This document shows, in pieces, positions 58,592 through 64,000 of a DNA stretch of 64,000 nt. The position numbers and the translations under genes are program-made. Under the pieces are notes generated by a model. It saw nothing but the letters and a program-made list of their open reading frames with translations. It made no database searches and was not told where the DNA came from. Position 1 is the stretch's first letter; every line of letters starts with the position of its first letter. The DNA lies in assembly GCF_035958815.1 (NCBI RefSeq), contig NZ_CP108383.1:1364001-1428000 (forward strand). Direction: 5' to 3'. Origin of the DNA: Nocardia sp. NBC_01327 (GTDB lineage Bacteria; Actinomycetota; Actinomycetes; Mycobacteriales; Mycobacteriaceae).

Positions 58592-58645
58592 ATGATTCGG
58601 GTGGTCGGCCAGCGGCACAGCGCGATTCGGGCGGTGCGCGCATGA
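58592..58645 (+). CDS. 17-aa ORF overlapping the NRPS3 start (ATGA)
   Basis: The [20 protein letters not shown] starts at ATG 58592 with GAGGGA exactly 7 bases upstream. Its TGA (58643-58645) overlaps the NRPS3 ATG (58642-58644). Length, Shine-Dalgarno spacing, overlap geometry and half of the residues are shared with the ORF before NRPS2. This pair is either a conserved coupling device or the shared heritage of a duplicated gene start. Confidence 0.6.
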   Translation: MIRVVGQRHSAIRAVRA

Positions 58646-61600
58646 CCCGTACAGCTCGTGTACGGCCCACCCGAACCAGACGTCCCCGCGTCCCCACGCT
58701 GCCACAGCTGCTCTCGGCCGCGGTCGAGGCCAACCCGGCCGGGGTCGCCCTCGTCCTGGCCGATGCCGTGCAGGCCTATGACCAGCTCAGCTATGCCGAG
58801 CTCGATGAGCGCTCGACCCGGCTGGCCCGGCTGCTGATCGACCGCGGGGTGGGGCCCGAGGACCTGGTGGCCCTCGCCATCCCGCGCTCGGTCGAATCGG
58901 TGCTCGCCATCTGGGCGGTCGCCAAGGCGGGCGCCGGATTCGTCCCGGTCGATCCGAATTATCCGGCCGATCGCGTGCTGCACATGGTCACCGATTCGCA
59001 GGCGGTGCTGGGTCTGACCGTCGGCGGCCGGGGCGCGGAGCTGCCGGACGCGGTGACCTGGCTGGAACTGGACACCGCCGAACTCGGCGAGCAGTTGCAG
59101 AGCTATCCGGCCGAACCGGTCACCAATGCCGACCGGGTGCAGCCGCTGCGGGCCGAACATCCCGCGTACACGATCTACACCTCGGGGTCGACCGGTCTGC
59201 CCAAGGGCGTGGTCGTCTCGCATACAGGTCTGTCCGGTGTGACCGAGGAGCTGCGCGAGCGGTTCCGGGTCACGCCCGAATCCCGGGTGCTGCAGGTGGC
59301 GTCCCCGTCGTTCGACGCCTCGATCTACGAGCAGCTCATCGCGCTCGGTTCGGCGGCCACCCTGGTGGTGGCCATGCCCGAGGTCTACGGCGGCGAGGAT
59401 CTGGGTGCGCTGCTGGCCCGGGAGTCGGTCAGCCATGCGGTGATCACCCCGTCGGTGCTGGCCTCCCTGGACCCGAACGGACTGGACGAACTGCGGGTCG
59501 TGGTGGCGGTCGGCGAGGCCTGCCCGCCCGAGGTGGTGCGGCGCTGGGTGACCCCGATCGCCGACGGTGAGCGCTCGCTGCTCAATGGTTACGGACCCAC
59601 CGAGACCACCATCTGGACCAATAGCGCCGAATTGTCGCCGGACCGCCCGGTGACCATCGGCACGCCCATTCGCAGTGCCGTCGAGTACGTGCTGGACGAG
59701 CGGCTGCGGCCGGTCGCGCCGGGCGTGGCGGGCGAGCTGTACGTGGCCGGTGTGCTGCTGGCGCGCGGTTACCATCGGCGGCCCGGGCTCACCGCGACCA
59801 GGTTCGTGGCGAACCCGTTCGACGACAGCGGTTCCCGGCTGTACCGCACCGGCGACCTGGTGCGCTGGACGGCTGCCGGTGAACTGGAATACCTGGGGCG
59901 CAATGACTTCCAGGTGAAGATTCGCGGGCTCCGGATCGAGCTCGGGGAGATCGACGCCGTGCTCGCCGGGCACGAGTCCGTCGATTTCGCGGTGACCGTC
60001 GGGCACCAGGTGCAGGACCGCGCAACGGTTCTCGTGTCCTATGTGCACGCCGCACCGGGCGCCACCGTGGATGTGGCCGCGCTGACCGCGCTGGCCGAGA
60101 CCGCGCTGCCGCCGCATATGGTGCCCGCCGGGATCACGGTGCTCGACGAGATCCCGCTGACGCCCGTCGGCAAGCTGGACCGCGCCGCACTGCCCGCGCC
60201 GGAATTGGCCGTCACGGCCTACCGGGCACCGGAAACTCCTGTGCAGCAAGTGATCTCGGAGATCTTCGCCGAGGTGCTGCGGGTCGAGCAGGTCGGGCTG
60301 GACGATGACTTCTTCGCCCTCGGCGTCGACAGCATCACCTCCATTCAGATCGTGTCCCGCGCGCGGGCACAGGGTGTGGCGTTCAAGGCCAAGGACGTCT
60401 TCGCCGCGCGCACCGTGGCGGGCCTGGCGGAGATCGCCGAATCGGTGGCGCCGGGGTCGGGCGAGCTGGAGCTGTCCACCGGTCCGCTGGTGCAGATCAG
60501 TGATGCGGATCGCGAACGGCTGCAAGAGATCTACCCGGCCATGTCGGATGTCTGGCCGCTCACGCCGCTGCAGTCGGGCATGCTCTTCCACGCGCTGCTG
60601 GCCGAATCCTCGGTCGATGCGTACATGGTGCAGTTCACCGTCGAGCTCGGCGGTGAACTCGATATTCCGCGACTGCGCGCCGCTGCGCAGGCCATGCTGG
60701 ACCGGCATGTGAATCTGCGTGTCGCCTTCGCGGAGGATTCCGCGGGCAACCCGCTGCAGGTGGTCGTCGACGATCTCGAAGTGCCCTGGCGCTATATGGA
60801 TCTCGGCGATCGCGAGCCGGGCGCGGCCCCCGCGCGCACCGACTGGCTGATGGCCGCCGAGATGAGCGGCCACTTCGATATGCGGTCCGCTCCGCTGCTG
60901 CGGTTCACCCTGGTGCGCACCGCGCCGGAGCGGTATCAGCTGTTCGTCACCAGCCACCACATTCTGCTCGACGGCTGGTCGCTGCCGCTGCTCATGCAGG
61001 ACATGCTGGCGTTCTACGCGCTCGGCGGGGATCCGGCGCTGCTGCCGCCGGTGCGGTCCTACCGGGACTATCTGGCCTGGCTGGTCGCACAGGATCGGGA
61101 CGCCGCGCGGGCGGCCTGGCGGGAGGCGCTCGCCGGATTCACCGAGCCGTCGCCGCTGGCGCCGGTCGACCGATCGCGCGAAATCTCCGCGGGCATCGGC
61201 GAATTGGGCTTCGAGCTGTCCGCCGCCCAGACCGCCGCGCTGAGCGCGGTCGCCGCCGAGACCGGTGTCACGGTGAATACCATCGTGCAGGCGGCCTGGG
61301 GTCTGCTCATCGGGCGCAGCACCGATCGTGACGATGTGGTCTTCGGTGCGACCGTCTCCGGCCGCCCGCCCCAGCTGGCCGGTATCGAGACCATGGTCGG
61401 CCTGTTCCTCAATGCCATTCCGGTGCGGGTGCGGCTCGATGCCGCCGACACCCTCGCCGATGTGCTGCGGCAGTTGCAGGACGAGCAGGCGGCACTGCTG
61501 GACCATCACTACCTCGGCCTCGGCGAGATTCAGGAAATCACCGGCATAGACGGGATTTTCGATTCGCTGGTGGTGTTCGCCTCCTTCCCGGTGGACGATG

Positions 61601-64000
61601 CGGCGCTGGACGAGGCGGCCGCGCCCATCGAGGGAGTGGGCCTGCTCGGCACCTCGGCGGCCAATGGCACGCACTATCCGGTGACCGTCATGGTGACGCC
61701 GGGCAAGACGCTGCGGGTCACTCTCAAGTACCTGCGCGATCTGTTCGACAACACCGCGGCGGAAGCGCTGGCGGAGCGACTCGCACTGCTGCTGGGCCGA
61801 TTCGGCGCCGATCCGCGGGCGCGGGTCGCCGATGTGGACGCGCTCCTGGACAGCGAGCGCGAGGCGCTCGATACCGTCAATGCCACCGAAGTGGATGAGC
61901 TGCTCGATGATTCGACGCTGCTGACACTGTTCGACGCCCAGGCGGCGCGTACGCCCGATGCGCTCGCGGTGATGTTCGGTGACACCACGCTGACCTATGC
62001 CGAACTCGACGCGCGGTCGCGGCGGCTGGCGCAGGAACTCACGCTGCGCGGCGTCGGACCGGAGACGCGGGTCGCGGTCGCCATGCGGCGCAGCATCGAC
62101 CTCGTTGTCGCTCTGTATGCCGTGCTGCGAGCCGGCGGTGCGTACGTGCCGGTCGACCCCGATCATCCGGCCGAGCGCAATGAGTACGTGCTGGCCAGCG
62201 CCGCCCCGGTATGCGTGCTGACCCGCGGCGACGATTCGTTCGAAACCGCTTCGGGTGTACCGCTTTTCTTCATCGAAGCCGTGGCGGGCGCCGACGATAT
62301 CGAGTTCGTCGGTGCGGCCGCGGTACGGCCGGATCATGCGGCATACGTCATGTACACCTCCGGGTCGACCGGTCGTCCCAAGGGCGTGGTGATCACGCAT
62401 CGGCAGATGGCCAATCAGTTCCGCTGGGCCCAGCGCACCTACCCGCACGGTGCGGGGGATGTGGTGTTGCACAAGACGCCGATCACGTTCGATATCTCCA
62501 CGTGGGAGTTGTTCTGGCCGTTGCAGACCGGTGCGGCGGTGGTCGTCGCGGAGCCGGACGGGCATCGCGATCCGGCCTACATCGCGCGCATGATCGCCGA
62601 CTACGGCGTCACCTCGGTGCATTTCGTGCCGTCCATGCTCGAGGCGTACCTCGACGGCGCGGCGACCTCGGCGGTGCCCGCCTCGGCGCAGCTGCGCTGG
62701 GTGTTCGCCGCCGGTGAGGCGCTGTCCGCCGAGACCGCCGCGAAGTCCGGTGCGGCGCTGCCGGATACGGCGCTGGTCAACTGGTACGGCCCGGCCGAGG
62801 CGACCGTGGTCACCGCGCATCCCGCGGACCGGTCGGCGGGCGTCGCGGTGCCGATCGGCAGCCCGGTCGCCAATACCCGTGTGCACGTGCTGGATCGGCA
62901 GTTGCAGCCGGTGCCGTTCGGGGCGGCGGGCGAGTTGTATGTGGCCGGTGTGCAGTTGGCGCGCGGTTACCTCGGTGCGCCCGCGCTGACGGCGGAACGC
63001 TTTGTCGCGCACGCCGGCGGGCAGCGGTTGTACCGCACCGGTGATGTGGTGCGCTGGGTGGCCGATCCGGACGTCGAGGGTTATGCGCTGGAGTATCTGG
63101 GCCGCAGTGACTTCCAGGTGAAGCTGCGCGGTCAGCGTGTCGAGCTCGGCGAGATCGAGACGGTGTTGCTGAGCCACAGTGCGGTGCATCGTGCCGCGGT
63201 GTCGCTGGTGCGGGCCGCCACGGGCGATCGACTCGTGGCCTATGTGGTGCTCGAATCCGGTGCGCGAGTGGGTGATACCGCCCTGCTGGCGCACGCCCGC
63301 GCGGCGCTGCCGTCGTACATGGTGCCCGCCACCGTGGTCCGGCTCGCGGCCATGCCGCTCAATGCCAGCGGCAAGCTGGACCGTAAAGCGCTCCCGATTC
63401 CCGAGTTCCAGGCGCGGGCCTATCGCGCCCCGTCCACCACCGCCGAACAGACCGTCGCCGAGGTGTTCGCCTCCGTGCTCGGCGCGCAGCGGGTCGGTGC
63501 GGACGACGACTTCTTCGAGCTCGGTGGCAATTCGCTCAGCGCCACCCAGGTGGTGGCCCGGCTGGGCGCCGCCATCGGCGCCCGGGTGCCGGTGCGGGCC
63601 CTGTTCGATTCGCCGACCGTGGCGGAACTCGCCGGAACACTCGGCGAGCATGTCGGCGCGCTCATCGCACCGCTGCGCGCCATGCAGCGGCCGGAACGGA
63701 TTCCGCTGTCCTACGCCCAGCAGCGCATGTGGTTCCTGAACCGCTTCGATACCGGTTCGGCGACCTACAACCTGCCCACCGCGCTGCGCATCACCGGGCC
63801 GCTCGACGTGCCCGCACTGCGTGCCGCCGTGCGCGATCTGGTGGAGCGGCACGAGGTGCTGCGCACCATCTATCCGGAGCACGACGGTGTCGGGCACCAG
63901 GTGGTGCTGTCCGGCGACGATCCCGAGGCCATGCCCTCGCTGCCCATGGTGGATGCCACCGAGGCGAATCTGGTTGCCGCCGTGGCCGAGGCCGCCATCG
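58642..64000 (+). CDS. NRPS3: A-T-C-A-T-C... (partial, runs off the window)
   Basis: The frame is open from ATG 58642 to the window end (1786 codons seen). Domains: A1; T1 (LGVDS, Ser 564); C1 of the [12 protein letters not shown] type (HHILLDG, 772); A2; T2 (LGGNS, Ser 1631); the beginning of an LCL C domain ([13 protein letters not shown]). The layout and sequence follow NRPS2 from its N-terminus (RVPTLPQL, then A-T-C-A-T-C), so the genes are paralogues. Pocket codes by eye: A1 DAYVVVGIWK (differs from NRPS2 A1), A2 DIWHFAWVVK (identical to NRPS2 A2 because of the shared 651-bp block). It begins with A-T and no C domain although the preceding protein ends in a TE, so it probably starts a separate chain. 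Confidence 0.92.
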   Translation, partial: MTRTARVRPTRTRRPRVPTLPQLLSAAVEANPAGVALVLADAVQAYDQLSYAELDERSTRLARLLIDRGVGPEDLVALAIPRSVESVLAIWAVAKAGAGFVPVDPNYPADRVLHMVTDSQAVLGLTVGGRGAELPDAVTWLELDTAELGEQLQSYPAEPVTNADRVQPLRAEHPAYTIYTSGSTGLPKGVVVSHTGLSGVTEELRERFRVTPESRVLQVASPSFDASIYEQLIALGSAATLVVAMPEVYGGEDLGALLARESVSHAVITPSVLASLDPNGLDELRVVVAVGEACPPEVVRRWVTPIADGERSLLNGYGPTETTIWTNSAELSPDRPVTIGTPIRSAVEYVLDERLRPVAPGVAGELYVAGVLLARGYHRRPGLTATRFVANPFDDSGSRLYRTGDLVRWTAAGELEYLGRNDFQVKIRGLRIELGEIDAVLAGHESVDFAVTVGHQVQDRATVLVSYVHAAPGATVDVAALTALAETALPPHMVPAGITVLDEIPLTPVGKLDRAALPAPELAVTAYRAPETPVQQVISEIFAEVLRVEQVGLDDDFFALGVDSITSIQIVSRARAQGVAFKAKDVFAARTVAGLAEIAESVAPGSGELELSTGPLVQISDADRERLQEIYPAMSDVWPLTPLQSGMLFHALLAESSVDAYMVQFTVELGGELDIPRLRAAAQAMLDRHVNLRVAFAEDSAGNPLQVVVDDLEVPWRYMDLGDREPGAAPARTDWLMAAEMSGHFDMRSAPLLRFTLVRTAPERYQLFVTSHHILLDGWSLPLLMQDMLAFYALGGDPALLPPVRSYRDYLAWLVAQDRDAARAAWREALAGFTEPSPLAPVDRSREISAGIGELGFELSAAQTAALSAVAAETGVTVNTIVQAAWGLLIGRSTDRDDVVFGATVSGRPPQLAGIETMVGLFLNAIPVRVRLDAADTLADVLRQLQDEQAALLDHHYLGLGEIQEITGIDGIFDSLVVFASFPVDDAALDEAAAPIEGVGLLGTSAANGTHYPVTVMVTPGKTLRVTLKYLRDLFDNTAAEALAERLALLLGRFGADPRARVADVDALLDSEREALDTVNATEVDELLDDSTLLTLFDAQAARTPDALAVMFGDTTLTYAELDARSRRLAQELTLRGVGPETRVAVAMRRSIDLVVALYAVLRAGGAYVPVDPDHPAERNEYVLASAAPVCVLTRGDDSFETASGVPLFFIEAVAGADDIEFVGAAAVRPDHAAYVMYTSGSTGRPKGVVITHRQMANQFRWAQRTYPHGAGDVVLHKTPITFDISTWELFWPLQTGAAVVVAEPDGHRDPAYIARMIADYGVTSVHFVPSMLEAYLDGAATSAVPASAQLRWVFAAGEALSAETAAKSGAALPDTALVNWYGPAEATVVTAHPADRSAGVAVPIGSPVANTRVHVLDRQLQPVPFGAAGELYVAGVQLARGYLGAPALTAERFVAHAGGQRLYRTGDVVRWVADPDVEGYALEYLGRSDFQVKLRGQRVELGEIETVLLSHSAVHRAAVSLVRAATGDRLVAYVVLESGARVGDTALLAHARAALPSYMVPATVVRLAAMPLNASGKLDRKALPIPEFQARAYRAPSTTAEQTVAEVFASVLGAQRVGADDDFFELGGNSLSATQVVARLGAAIGARVPVRALFDSPTVAELAGTLGEHVGALIAPLRAMQRPERIPLSYAQQRMWFLNRFDTGSATYNLPTALRITGPLDVPALRAAVRDLVERHEVLRTIYPEHDGVGHQVVLSGDDPEAMPSLPMVDATEANLVAAVAEAAI
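62362..63012 (+). repeat. 651-bp near-identical A-domain block, copy 2 (NRPS3 A2)
   Basis: Partner of 48192-48842 in NRPS2, with 5 synonymous differences. On the 5' side, identity drops at once (the 100 bases before the block differ at many sites); on the 3' side it drops after TTTGTCGCGCAC. The shared block fixes the same substrate pocket in both A2 domains. Confidence 0.92.

Overview
The window is very GC-rich chromosomal DNA with an actinobacterial gene set. It has paired DUF3558-type lipoproteins, an iniB-iniA-iniC-like locus, an actinobacterial-looking M-box riboswitch, several fatty-acyl-CoA ligases, a Ser/Thr kinase with a membrane tail, and giant NRPS genes. The order Mycobacteriales is well supported. 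Nocardia is my best guess at genus; this is inference, since no rRNA or other phylogenetic marker is present.

Layout. 1-1238: tail of a membrane protein and two coupled lipoproteins. 1239-3550 (minus): an Nramp-related transporter behind an M-box Mg2+ riboswitch, with a small leader ORF between them. 3667-4098: small secreted protein. 4105-10983 (minus): iniC, iniA and a very large low-complexity IniB-like protein, divergent from a membrane-anchored Hsp70-like protein (11207-12682). 12791-16061: small secreted His/Trp-rich protein, ATP-grasp protein, acyl-CoA carboxyltransferase. 16111-16585: a gene graveyard holding a homospermidine synthase C-terminus and a WD40 C-terminus end to end. 16789-19056: PLP decarboxylase of the Orn/Lys/Arg family. 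19075-21547: thioesterase and sterol-desaturase pair divergent from a TetR regulator, with a perfect 20-bp palindrome between them. 21593-27142 (minus): alpha/beta hydrolase, SnoaL-like protein, secreted lipase, tRNA-Arg(CCT), methyltransferase, flavin monooxygenase. 27658-31066: two acyl-CoA ligases. 31100-36763: EF-hand protein, Ser/Thr kinase, SCO5389-family protein, nitronate monooxygenase-like protein, M23 peptidase, LuxR-type regulator.

36962 to the window end is an NRPS locus. NRPS1 is A-T-C-A-T-C followed by a decayed adenylation domain. NRPS2 is A-T-C-A-T-C-A-T-C-A-T-TE followed by a decayed epimerization-like domain. NRPS3 is A-T-C-A-T-C and runs off the window. NRPS2 carries no C domain in front of its first A domain, so the last C of NRPS1 probably serves it, giving a six-residue line released by the NRPS2 thioesterase. 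NRPS3 starts again with A-T and looks like a second line or a sister copy. NRPS2 and NRPS3 are each preceded by a similar 17-codon ORF whose TGA overlaps the NRPS ATG. A 651-bp block covering the substrate-pocket part of an A domain is almost identical between the two genes, which points to recent gene conversion.

The most unusual signals are the paired 17-aa coupled ORFs, the pseudo-domains at the C-termini of NRPS1 and NRPS2, the 24-bp minisatellite inside a condensation domain, the collagen-like giant IniB with an IniA whose P-loop lysine is replaced by isoleucine, and the M-box/Nramp-related transporter unit. No CRISPR array, transposase, integrase or rRNA was seen.
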